From: Gammaproteobacteria bacterium
GTDB taxonomy: Bacteria; Pseudomonadota; Gammaproteobacteria; Burkholderiales; Gallionellaceae
Assembly (NCBI GenBank): GCA_018820925.1
Contig: JAHJNJ010000017.1
Location: 134,064-198,063, forward strand
Reading direction: 5' to 3'
DNA: 64,000 bases
Shown piece after piece: positions 1 to 13,352 of the stretch (within the stretch, counting starts at the first letter, position 1; the number at the start of each line of letters is the position of its first letter). A program made the translations under genes and the position numbers. The notes under the pieces were generated by a model. That model had not been told where the DNA came from, made no database searches, and worked only from the letters and a program-made list of their open reading frames with translations.

Positions 1-35
1 CGCCAGAAAACGAATACACAATGAGGATCCAAGAA

Positions 36-812
36 ATGTCCGCAGAACAAACCATCTCCGCCCCGAAATTGATCGTGCGCGATCTGAATTTCTATTACGG
101 CGCGGATCGCGCGCTGAAAGACATCAACCTGGTCGTCCCGGAAAAAATGGTCACCGCCTTCATCGGACCCTCCGGTTGCGGCAAATCCACGCTACTGCGC
201 ACCTTCAACCGCATGTACCAGCTCTATCCAAAGCAGCGCGCCACCGGTGAAATCCTGCTGGACGGCGAGAACCTGCTGGACAAGCGGCAGGATCTCAACA
301 ACCTGCGCGCCAAGATCGGCATGGTGTTCCAGAAACCCACCCCGTTCCCGATGTCCATTCACGACAACATCGCCTTCGGCGTAAAACTCTATGAGAACCT
401 GAGCAAGCACGACATGGACGAACGCGTGGAATGGGCACTGAAAAAAGCCGCGCTGTGGAATGAGGTCAAAGACAAACTGAAACAAAGCGGCACCGGCCTC
501 TCCGGCGGCCAGCAACAACGCCTGTGCATCGCCCGCGCCATCGCAGTGAAGCCGCAAGTGTTGCTGCTGGACGAACCCACCTCCGCCCTCGACCCCATCT
601 CCACCGCGCATATCGAGAAGCTGATTGATGAATTGAAGAAAGAATTCACCATCGTCATCGTGACCCACAACATGCAACAGGCGGCGCGGGTTTCGGACTT
701 TACGGCCTACATGTATCTGGGGGATCTGATCGAATTTGGGGATACCAGTACGGTGTTTACCAATCCCAAGCGGAAAGAGACTGAGGATTACATTACGGGT
801 CGTTTCGGTTAA
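36..812 (+). CDS. pstB: Phosphate ABC transporter ATP-binding protein PstB
   Basis: This is the ATPase of the high-affinity phosphate importer PstSCAB; it hydrolyses ATP on the cytoplasmic face to drive phosphate uptake. The Walker A motif GPSGCGKST, the signature LSGGQQQR, Walker [12 protein letters not shown] and the switch region VTHNM are all present, and the length of about 258 residues is normal for PstB. An ATG at 21 is also in frame, but a GAGGA ribosome-binding site at 23-27 lies 8 nt before the ATG at 36, so 36 is preferred. The first 24 bases read as the last codons of another frame ending in TGA, probably the end of pstA, which fits the usual pstC-pstA-pstB order. No phoU follows within the window; the next gene, glmM, is convergent. 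Confidence 0.95.
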   Translation: MSAEQTISAPKLIVRDLNFYYGADRALKDINLVVPEKMVTAFIGPSGCGKSTLLRTFNRMYQLYPKQRATGEILLDGENLLDKRQDLNNLRAKIGMVFQKPTPFPMSIHDNIAFGVKLYENLSKHDMDERVEWALKKAALWNEVKDKLKQSGTGLSGGQQQRLCIARAIAVKPQVLLLDEPTSALDPISTAHIEKLIDELKKEFTIVIVTHNMQQAARVSDFTAYMYLGDLIEFGDTSTVFTNPKRKETEDYITGRFG

Positions 813-823
813 TCATCTCCATA

Positions 824-911
824 CCGTTCGTCCTGAGTAGGCGAAGCCGTATCGAAGGATGGGCGAAGTCCGCTGGTTTGTAGGGTGGGCACGTTTCTTG
901 TGCCCACGCGG
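824..911. repeat. Two dispersed palindromic repeats between pstB and glmM
   Basis: Positions 824-858 carry a copy of the GTTCGtCCTGAG...TCGAAGG family. Positions 880-911 carry a GTAGGGTGGGCACG...TGCCCACGCGG element able to form a hairpin. The following 25-40 bases (AACACCGTCAGGGGTAGCCCGGCTAC) resemble the core of the element at 11987-12015, so this is a composite repeat. It lies between convergent genes, where it could act as a bidirectional terminator. Confidence 0.7.
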
Positions 912-958
912 ACTCTCCACAATCAACATCAACACCGTCAGGGGTAGCCCGGCTACTG

Positions 959-2314
959 TTACCCTGCCACTTCCTTCACCACCCCTGCAATCTTCTCCGC
1001 CCACATCTTCACCTGCACCCCATCCTCCCCCTCCACCATCACCCTCAGCAACGGTTCGGTACCGGAAGGCCGCAACAACACCCGCCCTTTGCCATTCAAG
1101 TCACGCTCAGCCTTGGCCAGCTCGGCTTTGACCTCTATGCGCTCCAATAACTCGGCTGCCTTGCCCGTGACTTTCACATTAATGAGGATTTGCGGATACA
1201 TATGCAGTTCAGCCGCCGCCTGCGCCAGCGTCTGCTGTTTCATGCGCAGGGCGCACAGCACCTGCAGTGCGGAAACGATGCCGTCGCCGGTGCTGTGCTT
1301 GTCCAGGCAGATGATGTGGCCGGAGTTCTCCCCGCCAAGCTGCCAGTTCTTTTCCAGCAGGACTTCCATTACATAGCGGTCGCCCACTTTGGCGCGCGCG
1401 AAGGGAATACCCAGCTTCAACATGGCATGTTCAAACGCGAGGTTGGTCATCAAGGTACCGACCACGCCGCCGTGCATCTTGCCCAGTCCCTGGCGGTGCT
1501 TGGCGATGATGTAGAGCAACTGGTCGCCGTCGTAGAGTTTGCCTTCGGCATCGGCCATGATCAGGCGATCGCCGTCGCCATCCAAGGCAATACCGAGGTC
1601 CGCCTTGAACTCGACTACGGCCTTGCGCAGATTGGCCGGGGATGTGGCTCCACAGCCGGCATTGATGTTCTTGCCGTCCGGGTGCGCACCGATGGGCACG
1701 ACGTCCGCACCGAGCTCATGGAAGACGTGACGCGCAATGTGGTAAGCCGCGCCGTGCGCGGTATCCACCACGATTCTCATGCCGCGCAAGTTCATGTCGG
1801 ACGGGAAGGTGCTCTTGCAAAATTCGATGTAGCGACCCACGGCGTCGTCGATGCGTTTGGCTTTGCCCAGACTGTCCGAGGGATTGGTCTGCATCGGCTC
1901 ATCCAGCGCAACCTCAATGGCAGTTTCCGTCGCGTCCGGCAATTTCATGCCGGTGCCGGAAAAGAATTTGATACCGTTGTCCTCGAACGGGTTATGCGAA
2001 GCGGAGATGACCACGCCCGCCTGCAAACGCAATGCACGGGTGAGGTATGCCACTGCCGGTGTCGGTATCGGGCCGGCCAGGTAAACGTCGATTCCGGCGG
2101 CAATGAGTCCGGCTTCCAGCGCCGATTCCAGCATGTAGCCGGAAATGCGCGTGTCCTTGCCGATCAGCACACCCGGACGTTCGCCCTGCGAGTGTTCGGC
2201 TTTGGCCAGCACCTTGCCCGCCGCGTAGCCCAGATTCATCACGAACTGCGGCGTGATGGGATGCACACCCACGCGTCCGCGCACACCGTCTGTTCCGAAG
2301 TATTTTCTGCTCAT
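959..2314 (-). CDS. glmM: Phosphoglucosamine mutase GlmM
   Basis: GlmM interconverts glucosamine-6-phosphate and glucosamine-1-phosphate on the way to UDP-GlcNAc for peptidoglycan and LPS. The 451-residue protein has the four-domain phosphohexomutase layout: N-terminal FGTDGVRG, the phosphoserine loop ISASHNP with the active serine at about residue 106, the metal loop DGDGDR, and the C-terminal phosphate-binding RPSGTEP. Its ATG overlaps the folP stop codon by one base (TAATG), so the two are translationally coupled. It is the last gene of the rlmE-ftsH-folP-glmM run, the same order as in Escherichia coli. Confidence 0.97.
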   Translation of the reverse strand: MSRKYFGTDGVRGRVGVHPITPQFVMNLGYAAGKVLAKAEHSQGERPGVLIGKDTRISGYMLESALEAGLIAAGIDVYLAGPIPTPAVAYLTRALRLQAGVVISASHNPFEDNGIKFFSGTGMKLPDATETAIEVALDEPMQTNPSDSLGKAKRIDDAVGRYIEFCKSTFPSDMNLRGMRIVVDTAHGAAYHIARHVFHELGADVVPIGAHPDGKNINAGCGATSPANLRKAVVEFKADLGIALDGDGDRLIMADAEGKLYDGDQLLYIIAKHRQGLGKMHGGVVGTLMTNLAFEHAMLKLGIPFARAKVGDRYVMEVLLEKNWQLGGENSGHIICLDKHSTGDGIVSALQVLCALRMKQQTLAQAAAELHMYPQILINVKVTGKAAELLERIEVKAELAKAERDLNGKGRVLLRPSGTEPLLRVMVEGEDGVQVKMWAEKIAGVVKEVAG

Positions 2315-3141
2315 TATTCGCTCCCGTTTACCGCATTCCAGATTTTCAGCACATCCACCGTCTCGCGCACATCATGCACCCGCACGATGGCTGCTCCACG
2401 TTGCACCGCCAGCAAGGCCGCCGCCACGCTGGCCGCCACGCGTTCATCCACATCGCGCCCCGTAATCGCTCCCAGCATGGATTTGCGCGATAGCCCGGCC
2501 AGTACCGGCATGCCCAACGCGCAAAATGTTTCCAGCTCGCGCAACAAGTCGAGATTATGCGCCAGCGTCTTGCCAAAACCAAAACCGGGATCGATCACGA
2601 TGCGATCGCGCGCGATGCCTGCAACTTCGGCAGCAGCGATGCGTTCGCGCAGGAAAGCGCTCACCTCGGCAATGACATCAGTGTAATGCGGCTGTTGTTG
2701 CATATTTTTGGGCGTGCCTTGTTTGTGCATAAGGCACACTGCCGCATCGCTCAATGCAACCATGTCCAGCGCACCTTTCTCCTGCAGTGCATTGATATCG
2801 TTGACCATGCACGCGCCTGCCGCCAGCGCGGCACGCATCACTTCCGGTTTGTAGGTGTCGATGGAGATAGGTACGGAAATATCGCCCAGCCCCGCAATCA
2901 CCGGCAACACGCGATCCAGTTCTTCCTGTGTACTGACTGTTGCGGCACCGGGTCGCGTGGATTCGCCGCCGATGTCGAGGATATCCGCGCCGTCTGCGAT
3001 CAGTTGCCGGGCGTGCGAGATGGCAGATGCAGTCGAAGCATGATGTCCGCCGTCAGAGAAAGAATCGGGCGTGACGTTGACGACGCCCATTACGAGTGGG
3101 CGTGAAAGATCGAATTGGAATTTTCCGCAGTGAAGTTGCAT
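2314..3141 (-). CDS. folP: Dihydropteroate synthase FolP
   Basis: FolP condenses 6-hydroxymethyl-dihydropterin pyrophosphate with p-aminobenzoate in folate synthesis and is the target of sulfonamides. The 275-residue TIM-barrel protein shows the signature [15 protein letters not shown] near residue 18, the pterin-site [11 protein letters not shown], the DPGFGFGK loop and the C-terminal RVHDV. It lies between ftsH and glmM; an inverted repeat sits in the gap to ftsH, and the stop overlaps the glmM start by one base. Confidence 0.97.
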   Translation of the reverse strand: MQLHCGKFQFDLSRPLVMGVVNVTPDSFSDGGHHASTASAISHARQLIADGADILDIGGESTRPGAATVSTQEELDRVLPVIAGLGDISVPISIDTYKPEVMRAALAAGACMVNDINALQEKGALDMVALSDAAVCLMHKQGTPKNMQQQPHYTDVIAEVSAFLRERIAAAEVAGIARDRIVIDPGFGFGKTLAHNLDLLRELETFCALGMPVLAGLSRKSMLGAITGRDVDERVAASVAAALLAVQRGAAIVRVHDVRETVDVLKIWNAVNGSE

Positions 3142-3145
3142 TCGC

Positions 3146-3207
3146 GTGAAATGTGAAACGTGAAATGTGAAACGTGCGATCAGCTACTTCTCACGTTTCA
3201 CATTTCA
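3146..3207. repeat. Heptamer-type direct repeats and a 16-bp hairpin between ftsH and folP
   Basis: The sequence GTGAAAY is repeated several times (about 3146-3176). The stretch TGAAATGTGAAACGTG at 3161-3176 is perfectly complementary to 3192-3207 with a 15-nt loop. In the transcript of the minus-strand operon this hairpin falls 7 bases after the ftsH stop codon, where it could attenuate or stabilise mRNA between ftsH and folP. There is no clear U-tract, so a simple intrinsic terminator is not certain. Confidence 0.7.
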
Positions 3208-3213
3208 CAGCTT

Positions 3214-5112
3214 TCAGACTTCCTCGGCCGGCTTGTCGGTTACCGGCGCAGTCGGTGCCTCGTCCTTGGGCGGCTCCGGCGCTTTGCTGCTCGGCGCCGG
3301 CTTGGGCGGGCGTGGCGGATTGCCTGCCATGATGTCGCTGATCTGGTCGGCGTCGATGGTTTCCCATTCCAGCAGGGCCTTGGTCATGGCCTCGATCTTG
3401 TCGCGGTTGGCCTCGATCAGGCTGCGCGCCAGCGCGTATTGCTGGTCGATGATGCGGCGGATCTCGGCGTCCACTTTCTGCATGGTCGCTTCGGAGATGT
3501 TCTTGTGCGTAGTCACCGAGCGCCCGAGGAATACCTCGCCTTCGTTCTCGGCATACACCATGGTACCCAGCGCCTCGGACATGCCCCATTGCGTGACCAT
3601 CTTGCGCGCCATGTCGGTGGCACGCTCAAAGTCGTTGGAGGCACCGGTCGTCATCTGGTGCATGAATACTTCTTCCGCGATGCGACCGCCAAACAGCACG
3701 GCAATAGTAGACAGGATACGGTCCTTGTCCATGCTGTAGCGGTCTTCCGACGGCAACTGCATGGTCAGGCCCAGCGCGCGCCCGCGCGGAATGATGGTGA
3801 CCTTGTGCACCGGATCGGTCTTGGGCATCAACTTCGCCACCAGCGCATGGCCGGATTCGTGATACGCCGTGTTGCGGCGTTCCTCTTCCGGCATGATCAT
3901 GGACTTGCGTTCCGTGCCCATCATGATTTTGTCTTTGGCTGCTTCAAAATCGTCCATCTCGACGAAACGCTTGCTGCGCCGCGCGGCGAACAGCGCGGCC
4001 TCATTCACCAGGTTCGCCAGGTCGGCACCGGACATACCGGGTGTGCCGCGCGCCAGGATATCGGCTTTCACGTCGGGGGCCACCGGCACCTTGCGCATGT
4101 GCACCATGAGGATCTGCTCGCGGCCGCGGATGTCGGGCAACGGCACCACCACCTGGCGGTCGAAACGGCCGGGACGCAGCAACGCGGGGTCAAGCACGTC
4201 GGGACGGTTGGTCGCGGCAATCACGATCACGCCGGAGGCGCCTTCAAAGCCATCCATTTCCACCAGCAATGCATTCAGCGTCTGTTCGCGCTCGTCGTTG
4301 CCGCCGCCCAGGCCGGCGCCGCGCTGGCGGCCGACGGCGTCGATTTCATCGATGAACACGATGCACGGCGATTGTTTCTTGGCCTGCTCGAACATGTCGC
4401 GCACGCGCGCGGCACCGACGCCGACGAACATTTCGACGAAATCGGAACCGGAAATGGAGAAGAACGGCACCTTGGCTTCGCCGGCAATGGCCTTGGCCAG
4501 TAGCGTTTTACCGGTACCGGGGCTGCCCACCATGAGCACGCCGCGCGGAATACGTCCGCCCAGATTCTGGAATTTGGAGGGATCGCGCAGGAAATCGACC
4601 AGTTCGGAAACTTCTTCCTTGGCCTCGTCGCACCCCGCCACATCGGCAAACGTCACGCGTTCCTTGGCATCGTCCAGCATGCGCGCCTTGCTCTTGCCGA
4701 ACGAGAAAGCACCGCCGCTCTTGCCGCCCTGCATCTGGCGCATGAAAAATATCCATACGCCGATCAGCAACAGCATGGGGAACCAGGACACAAAAATACT
4801 CATCAGGAAGGATTGTTCTTCGTCCGGCTTGGCTTCAATTTCCACGCCGTTCTTCAACAGGTCGGAAACCATCCACAGATCGCTGGGAGCGTAACTGGTG
4901 ATGCGCTTGCCTTCGGTGGTGGTCGCTTTGAGCGTGCGCCCTTCGATGGTCACTTTCTCGATGTGTCCCGCTTTCACCTCCTGCAGGAATTGCGAGTAAT
5001 CCAGTTGCGCCTGCGCAGTCGATTGCTGGCGTGCATTGAATTGGTTAAAGACGGTCATCAGCACCAAAGCCACAACCAGCCAGATTCCGACACTCTTGAA
5101 TAAATTATTCAC
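3214..5112 (-). CDS. ftsH: ATP-dependent zinc metalloprotease FtsH
   Basis: FtsH is a membrane-anchored hexameric AAA+ protease that degrades unstable or misassembled membrane and cytoplasmic proteins. Two membrane segments (about residues 9-23 and 103-124) flank a small periplasmic domain. The AAA module has Walker A GSPGTGKT (196-203), Walker [10 protein letters not shown] and the SRH region RPGRFDRQ. The protease domain has the zinc motif HESGH (418-422). The C-terminal tail is rich in proline and lysine. An AAGGAG ribosome-binding site lies 9 nt before the ATG. It follows rlmE by 57 bases, a conserved pairing. Confidence 0.98.
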   Translation of the reverse strand: MNNLFKSVGIWLVVALVLMTVFNQFNARQQSTAQAQLDYSQFLQEVKAGHIEKVTIEGRTLKATTTEGKRITSYAPSDLWMVSDLLKNGVEIEAKPDEEQSFLMSIFVSWFPMLLLIGVWIFFMRQMQGGKSGGAFSFGKSKARMLDDAKERVTFADVAGCDEAKEEVSELVDFLRDPSKFQNLGGRIPRGVLMVGSPGTGKTLLAKAIAGEAKVPFFSISGSDFVEMFVGVGAARVRDMFEQAKKQSPCIVFIDEIDAVGRQRGAGLGGGNDEREQTLNALLVEMDGFEGASGVIVIAATNRPDVLDPALLRPGRFDRQVVVPLPDIRGREQILMVHMRKVPVAPDVKADILARGTPGMSGADLANLVNEAALFAARRSKRFVEMDDFEAAKDKIMMGTERKSMIMPEEERRNTAYHESGHALVAKLMPKTDPVHKVTIIPRGRALGLTMQLPSEDRYSMDKDRILSTIAVLFGGRIAEEVFMHQMTTGASNDFERATDMARKMVTQWGMSEALGTMVYAENEGEVFLGRSVTTHKNISEATMQKVDAEIRRIIDQQYALARSLIEANRDKIEAMTKALLEWETIDADQISDIMAGNPPRPPKPAPSSKAPEPPKDEAPTAPVTDKPAEEV

Positions 5113-5169
5113 ACATGCTCCTTAAATGAGCCGTAATTACGAAGTTGCATTAGACACTGTCCGAGGCGA

Positions 5170-5790
5170 TTACTCAAGCTTGGACAGCCCCACCAGATAC
5201 TGTTCACTACTGCGATCACGCGACGCTTTCGGCTTGCGCGTGACCACTTTTTCAAAGTGGCTACGCGCCAGTTTTAAATAATCCTCAAAGCCCACACCCT
5301 GAAATACCTTGACCAGAAAAGAACCCCCGGGCGCCAGATGCTTGACAGCAAAATCCAGCGCCAGTTCAGCCAGATACATGGAACGTGCCTGATCCGCTGA
5401 ACTCACGCCGCTCATATTGGGTGCCATATCCGAAATTACAAGGCCGATCTGGCGTCCTTCCAGCATTTCCTCGAGTTGCGCCAGCACGCTGTCTTCGCGG
5501 AAGTCGCCCTGAATGAACTCCACGCGCGGCAGCGGATCCAGCGGCAGCAAATCCAGGGCGATGATGCGTCCCTGCTGACCCAGTTTGCCCGCCACCACCT
5601 GACACCAGCCGCCCGGCGTCGCGCCCAGATCCACCACCACCATGCCGGGCTTGATGAGATGGTCGCGCTCGTCTATCTCCAGCAATTTATATGCGGCCCG
5701 CGAGCGATAGCCGTCCTTCTGCGCGCGTTGCACATAGGGGTCGTTGACATGCTCGCGCATCCATTGTTTGCTGGTCTTTGAGGCCTTCAT
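5170..5790 (-). CDS. rlmE: 23S rRNA (uridine-2'-O)-methyltransferase RlmE (RrmJ/FtsJ)
   Basis: RlmE methylates U2552 in the A loop of 23S rRNA on the 50S subunit. The 206-residue protein has the SAM-binding loop [11 protein letters not shown] (about 54-64) and the complete K-D-K-E catalytic tetrad: Lys35 in AAYKLLEID, Asp121 in SDMAPNMSG, Lys161 in FLVKVFQG and Glu196 in RSSEQYLV. It is the first gene of the rlmE-ftsH-folP-glmM run and diverges from yhbY, another ribosome-related gene, across about 40 bases. Confidence 0.97.
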   Translation of the reverse strand: MKASKTSKQWMREHVNDPYVQRAQKDGYRSRAAYKLLEIDERDHLIKPGMVVVDLGATPGGWCQVVAGKLGQQGRIIALDLLPLDPLPRVEFIQGDFREDSVLAQLEEMLEGRQIGLVISDMAPNMSGVSSADQARSMYLAELALDFAVKHLAPGGSFLVKVFQGVGFEDYLKLARSHFEKVVTRKPKASRDRSSEQYLVGLSKLE

Positions 5791-5830
5791 CGTTTAGAAT
5801 CCGCGCCTTAAATCTGGAATGCCACCCGCC

Positions 5831-6187
5831 ATGTTATCTCTCTCCGTTTCACAGCGCCGCGACCTCAAGGCGCGCGCGCATGCACTTAATCCTGTTGTCA
5901 TCATCGGTAACGCCGGGCTGACGCCTGCCGTTCTGGATGAAATCGAACGCAGCCTGAAAAGCCACGACCTGCTGAAGATTCGCGTAATGAACGATGACCG
6001 GGAGGTGCGCGAGGCCATGTTGCAGGAGATAAGCGAATTGCTTAATGCAGGCCCGGTGCAGCATATCGGCAAGATACTGGTGATATACCGCCCGCTGGAG
6101 ATACCGATCGCCAAACCGCCCAAACGCCGTACGGGCAAGTCGCTTACCAAAAAGCAGATTGGCAGCAAGGGCCCCGGCAAGAAGTAA
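5831..6187 (+). CDS. yhbY: YhbY-like CRM-domain RNA-binding protein
   Basis: This is a small ribosome-assembly protein made of one CRM domain, which associates with pre-50S particles in E. coli. The sequence shows the family pattern: an N-terminal helix RRDLKARAHALNPVV, the GxxG-like loop GNAGLTP and the following helix LDEIERSLKSHDLLKIRV. The C-terminal tail is basic (many Lys) and longer than in E. coli YhbY. An upstream in-frame ATG at 5819 exists; 5831 is preferred because MLSLSVSQRRDLKARA matches the usual start of the family, but no strong ribosome-binding site decides. The gene diverges from rlmE. Confidence 0.9.
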   Translation: MLSLSVSQRRDLKARAHALNPVVIIGNAGLTPAVLDEIERSLKSHDLLKIRVMNDDREVREAMLQEISELLNAGPVQHIGKILVIYRPLEIPIAKPPKRRTGKSLTKKQIGSKGPGKK

Positions 6188-6191
6188 GCTG

Positions 6192-6280
6192 GCAGGGTGG
6201 GCAAGTTTCTTGTCCCTGCAAGGGGGAGGCCGACGGGTTCCAAACGGCTGCGCCGTTACCTGTTCGCTCTGCCCACGCGT
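6192..6280. repeat. Dispersed inverted repeat between yhbY and greA
   Basis: The stretch begins GCAGGGTGGGCAAGTTTCTTG and ends TCTGCCCACGC, related to the GTAGGGTGGGCAC element at 880 and 35820. It contains the small hairpin AACGGCTGCGCCGTT. It lies between convergent genes, where it may end transcription from both sides. Confidence 0.55.
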
Positions 6281-6291
6281 TCCAGCCAATA

Positions 6292-6768
6292 TTAAATATA
6301 CTGAACTTCCACCACTTCGTACTCGCGTATCCCGCCCGGTGCCTGCACCTCGGCGATGTCACCGCTCGATTTTCCGATCAAAGCCCGTGCAATCGGCGAA
6401 CTGATTGAAATCTTGCGCTGCTTGATATCGGCCTCGTCGTCACCGACGATCTGGTAAGTCACCACATCGCCGTTGTTTGGATCTTCCAGTATCACGGTCG
6501 ACCCGAACACGCAGCGCCCATCCGCATTCAATGTCTTGGGATCGATGACCTGCGCGCTGCCCAGCTTGAATTCCAGTTCGACGATACGTCCTTCGACGAA
6601 GGACTGGCGCTCTTTGGCGGCCTCGTATTCCGCATTTTCCGACAAGTCGCCCTGGGCGCGCGCTTCGGCAATGGCTGTAATGACCGATGGCCTGTCCACC
6701 GTCTTCAGGCGGTGCAATTCGCTGCGCAATAACTCGGCGCCGTTCACAGTCAATGGAACCTTACTCAT
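6292..6768 (-). CDS. greA: Transcription elongation factor GreA
   Basis: GreA rescues backtracked RNA polymerase by stimulating cleavage of the 3' end of the nascent RNA in the secondary channel. The 158-residue protein has the N-terminal coiled coil with the tip sequence DLSENAEYEAAKERQ that carries the catalytic acidic residues, and the C-terminal FKBP-like domain ending in SPIARALIGKSSGD and EYEVVEVQYI. It follows carB by 16 bases and appears to be the third gene of a carA-carB-greA operon, an order common in betaproteobacteria. Confidence 0.97.
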   Translation of the reverse strand: MSKVPLTVNGAELLRSELHRLKTVDRPSVITAIAEARAQGDLSENAEYEAAKERQSFVEGRIVELEFKLGSAQVIDPKTLNADGRCVFGSTVILEDPNNGDVVTYQIVGDDEADIKQRKISISSPIARALIGKSSGDIAEVQAPGGIREYEVVEVQYI

Positions 6769-6784
6769 GCTGCTCCCCTTCTTT

Positions 6785-10006
<3,222 letters not shown>

Positions 10007-11128
10007 TTACTTGCCCATCATCGCAACGAAGCGATCAAACAGTGTGTCCACATCATGCGGTCCCGGGCTTGCCTCGGGGTGACCCTGGAAACAGAACGCG
10101 GGTTTATCGGTCAGTTCGAAACCTTGCAGCGTGCCGTCGAACAGCGAGACGTGCGTCACGCGCGCATTCTTCGGCAGCGTCGCCGCATCCACTGCAAAGC
10201 CGTGGTTCTGGCTGGTGATCATCACGCGCTTGGTCTGCGTGTCCTGCACCGGATGGTTGGCGCCGCGATGGCCGAATTTCATCTTCACGGTTTTCGCACC
10301 TGCAGCGAGCCCCATGATCTGGTGGCCGAGGCAAATACCGAACAGGGGCACACCGGCTTCAAGGAACTTTTGGGTCGCATGGATCGCGTAGTCGCAAGGC
10401 TCAGGATCGCCGGGACCGTTGGACAGGAACACGCCGTCCGGCTTCATTGCAAGCGCTTCAGCCGCAGAAGTTTTCGCGGGAACCACCGTGATCCTGCAAC
10501 CACGCTCGGCCAGCATGCGCAGGATATTGCGCTTGACGCCGAAGTCGTAGGCCACCACATGGAATTTCGACTCGGTGCTGTCGCGATGGCCCTCGCCCAG
10601 TTTCCATACGCGCTGTTTCCATTCATAAGACTTGTCGCATGTCACCACTTTCGCCAAGTCCATCCCCGCCAGACCAGCAAAATCCTTGGCCGCTTGCAGC
10701 GCCGCGTCGACGTTGTCGCCAGAGGCGATGCAACCGTTCTGTGCGCCCTTGCTGCGCAAAATGCGCGTCAGTTTGCGCGTATCGATGCCGGCGATGGCCA
10801 CCACGTTGTTGGCCTTGAGGTATTCGGGCAGGGATTGTGCCGCGCGAAAATTGCTCACCGTCATGGACAGGTCGCGGATGATTAAACCGCTGGCAAACAC
10901 CTGGCGCGATTCCACGTCTTCCGGGTTGCAACCGACGTTGCCGATATGCGGATAAGTCAGCGTGACGATCTGGCTGCAATAGGACGGGTCGGTGAGGATT
11001 TCCTGATAACCGGTCATGGCGGTGTTGAATACCACCTCGCCGACGCTGCTGCCCTCCGCCCCGATGGAAATGCCGCGAAATACCGTTCCATCGGCTAAAA
11101 CAAGGATGGCGGGCTTCGTTTGCGACAC
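10007..11128 (-). CDS. carA: Carbamoyl-phosphate synthase small subunit CarA (glutamine amidotransferase)
   Basis: CarA hydrolyses glutamine and passes ammonia to CarB. The C-terminal class I amidotransferase domain has the nucleophile elbow [13 protein letters not shown] and the His/Glu pair in [12 protein letters not shown]; the N-terminal half has the CarA-specific [12 protein letters not shown] region. The longest reading frame starts at an ATG at 11152. A strong AAGGAG site lies 6 nt before a GTG at 11128, and the product then begins (M)[13 protein letters not shown], the usual CarA start, so 11128 is preferred. A good sigma-70 promoter lies about 75 bases upstream. Confidence 0.96.
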   Translation of the reverse strand: MSQTKPAILVLADGTVFRGISIGAEGSSVGEVVFNTAMTGYQEILTDPSYCSQIVTLTYPHIGNVGCNPEDVESRQVFASGLIIRDLSMTVSNFRAAQSLPEYLKANNVVAIAGIDTRKLTRILRSKGAQNGCIASGDNVDAALQAAKDFAGLAGMDLAKVVTCDKSYEWKQRVWKLGEGHRDSTESKFHVVAYDFGVKRNILRMLAERGCRITVVPAKTSAAEALAMKPDGVFLSNGPGDPEPCDYAIHATQKFLEAGVPLFGICLGHQIMGLAAGAKTVKMKFGHRGANHPVQDTQTKRVMITSQNHGFAVDAATLPKNARVTHVSLFDGTLQGFELTDKPAFCFQGHPEASPGPHDVDTLFDRFVAMMGK

Positions 11129-11201
11129 GGGATGCTCCTTCAAGCTGGACATAAAGAAGCGGGAGGAACGTTGCGCTCATCCCGCTTTTGGATTGTCGAG
11201 C

Positions 11202-11230
11202 ATTATAGCGGATTAGCGATGCTTCATCAA
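11202..11230 (-). promoter_or_regulatory. Sigma-70 promoter of carA-carB-greA
   Basis: On the minus strand there is a -35 box TTGATG (11225-11230), a 17-bp spacer and a perfect -10 box TATAAT (11202-11207). It points to carA. A palindrome overlaps the -35 box, which suggests an operator. Downstream of it, AGCGGGA...TCCCGCT (about 11158-11187) can form a hairpin in the leader. Confidence 0.75.
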
Positions 11231-11239
11231 ACTGAAGCA
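11220..11239. promoter_or_regulatory. Palindrome over the carA -35 box
   Basis: TGCTTCA-N6-TGAAGCA is a perfect 7-bp inverted repeat at 11220-11239 that covers the carA -35 hexamer and lies 13 bp before the -35 of the divergent mntP promoter. Its geometry fits a repressor operator; the binding protein is unknown. Confidence 0.45.
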
Positions 11240-11251
11240 CTGCATATACGG

Positions 11252-11279
11252 TTGTCGGGCCAAACCCGTTCCGTATAAT
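11252..11279 (+). promoter_or_regulatory. Sigma-70 promoter of mntP
   Basis: A -35 box TTGTCG (11252-11257), a 16-bp spacer and a perfect -10 box TATAAT (11274-11279) point toward mntP, giving a leader of about 60 nt. It is back to back with the carA promoter. Confidence 0.7.
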
Positions 11280-11344
11280 GCGCCGCTTCCGCGCCCCCGT
11301 CGGGCCTGAACCCAATCCGATCAACCGTATGAAAAATAACCGTT

Positions 11345-11878
11345 ATGCTTGAAGTAATCGTCTTGGCCGTTGCACTCAGCATGGATGCCTTTGCCGTTTC
11401 AATCGGATTGGGCTCGAAAGGCAACACCCGCGGACTGGGTTTGAAGGCTGGCTTGTACTTTGGCATCTTTCAGGCATTGATGCCCTTCATCGGCTATCTG
11501 GGCGGTAAAGGGGTGCTGGGCTGGGTGGAGGACTATGCCCACTGGATCGCGTTCGGCTTGCTGGCACTGATCGGCGGGAAGATGCTCTACGAAGGGTTGA
11601 AGGGAGACCTCGAAGAAGAGATCGAAGCCCTCACCCACAAGACCATGCTGCTGCTCGCCATTGCCACCAGCATCGATGCCATGGCCGCCGGTTTCAGCCT
11701 GAACCTGCTGGACATCAACGCGTATCTGGCCTGCCTCATCATCGGCGTGACCACCTTTGCTTTCAGTTGGGCGGGAGTGCGCATCGGCGAAAAGAGCGGC
11801 ACCTGGCTGGAGAGCAAGGCGGAGGTTTTCGGCGGGGTGGTGTTGATTCTGATCGGGATCAAGATGCTGGTGATGTGA
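11345..11878 (+). CDS. mntP: Manganese efflux pump MntP
   Basis: MntP exports Mn2+ across the inner membrane and protects against manganese overload. The 177-residue protein has six hydrophobic segments in two homologous halves, with the duplicated motif [12 protein letters not shown] near residue 12 and [12 protein letters not shown] near residue 109; these acidic membrane residues are characteristic of the family. No clear ribosome-binding site precedes the ATG. The leader is too short for a full yybP-ykoY manganese riboswitch and none was recognised. The gene interrupts the carA and dapB groups and diverges from carA. Confidence 0.92.
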   Translation: MLEVIVLAVALSMDAFAVSIGLGSKGNTRGLGLKAGLYFGIFQALMPFIGYLGGKGVLGWVEDYAHWIAFGLLALIGGKMLYEGLKGDLEEEIEALTHKTMLLLAIATSIDAMAAGFSLNLLDINAYLACLIIGVTTFAFSWAGVRIGEKSGTWLESKAEVFGGVVLILIGIKMLVM

Positions 11879-11888
11879 ACAACCCAAC

Positions 11889-11921
11889 CCGTTCGTGCTG
11901 AGCCTGTCGAAGCATGAACGG
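11889..11921. repeat. Dispersed palindrome of the GTTCG...CTGAGCCTGTCGAAG family
   Basis: The copy reads CCGTTCGTGCTGAGCCTGTC followed by GAAGCATGAACGG. The ends CCGTTC and GAACGG are inverted, so it can form an imperfect hairpin. Related copies occur at 824, 22598, 22851, 23611, 28716, 29811, 40214 and 40271. Confidence 0.7.
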
Positions 11922-11943
11922 ATTCAACGCGCTTTTATTGGCA

Positions 11944-12048
11944 TGTAGGATGGGTGGAGCGTAGCGATACCCATCAATCAACAATCAAAACCGTCGGGGG
12001 TAGCCCGACGGTTTTCGATGGGTATCGCGTTGCTCAACCCATCCTACA
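11944..12048. repeat. Composite inverted repeat with an internal terminator-like hairpin
   Basis: The outer arms TGTAGGATGGGT and ACCCATCCTACA are inverted at the two ends, and GATACCCATC pairs with GATGGGTATC. Inside, AAAACCGTCGGG (11987-11998) and CCCGACGGTTTT (12004-12015) form a perfect 12-bp stem with a T-rich end on both strands, a good bidirectional terminator between mntP and dapB. The outer arms recur as a perfect hairpin at 45727-45809. Confidence 0.75.
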
Positions 12049-12179
12049 CTTGCTACGAACCAGCCTACAGTCATGGGAGCGCTCAGTCGTGCGACGAATA
12101 ACTTATATTAGACACGGAATTGATGGGCTTAGTATCACAGTTGAATTTGATCACCACATCCCCCCCATCCCAAAGCCCC

Positions 12180-13315
<1,136 letters not shown>

Positions 13316-13352
13316 TTGGATTAATTTCTCACAAAACAGACGGCATGATACC

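Larger units (their letters stand above)
11879..12179. other. Repeat-filled gap between mntP and dapB
   Basis: About 300 bases separate these convergent genes. Two dispersed repeats (11889-11921 and 11944-12048) fill the first half; the remainder, about 12050-12179, shows no gene, promoter or structure that I can support. Confidence 0.6.

Noticed and set aside
1190-2686. A 498-codon plus-strand frame opposite glmM and folP
   Set aside because: It is the antisense shadow of two clearly identified genes.
11280-11344. Manganese riboswitch (yybP-ykoY) before mntP
   Set aside because: The leader is only about 60 nt and the conserved motif pattern was not recognised.
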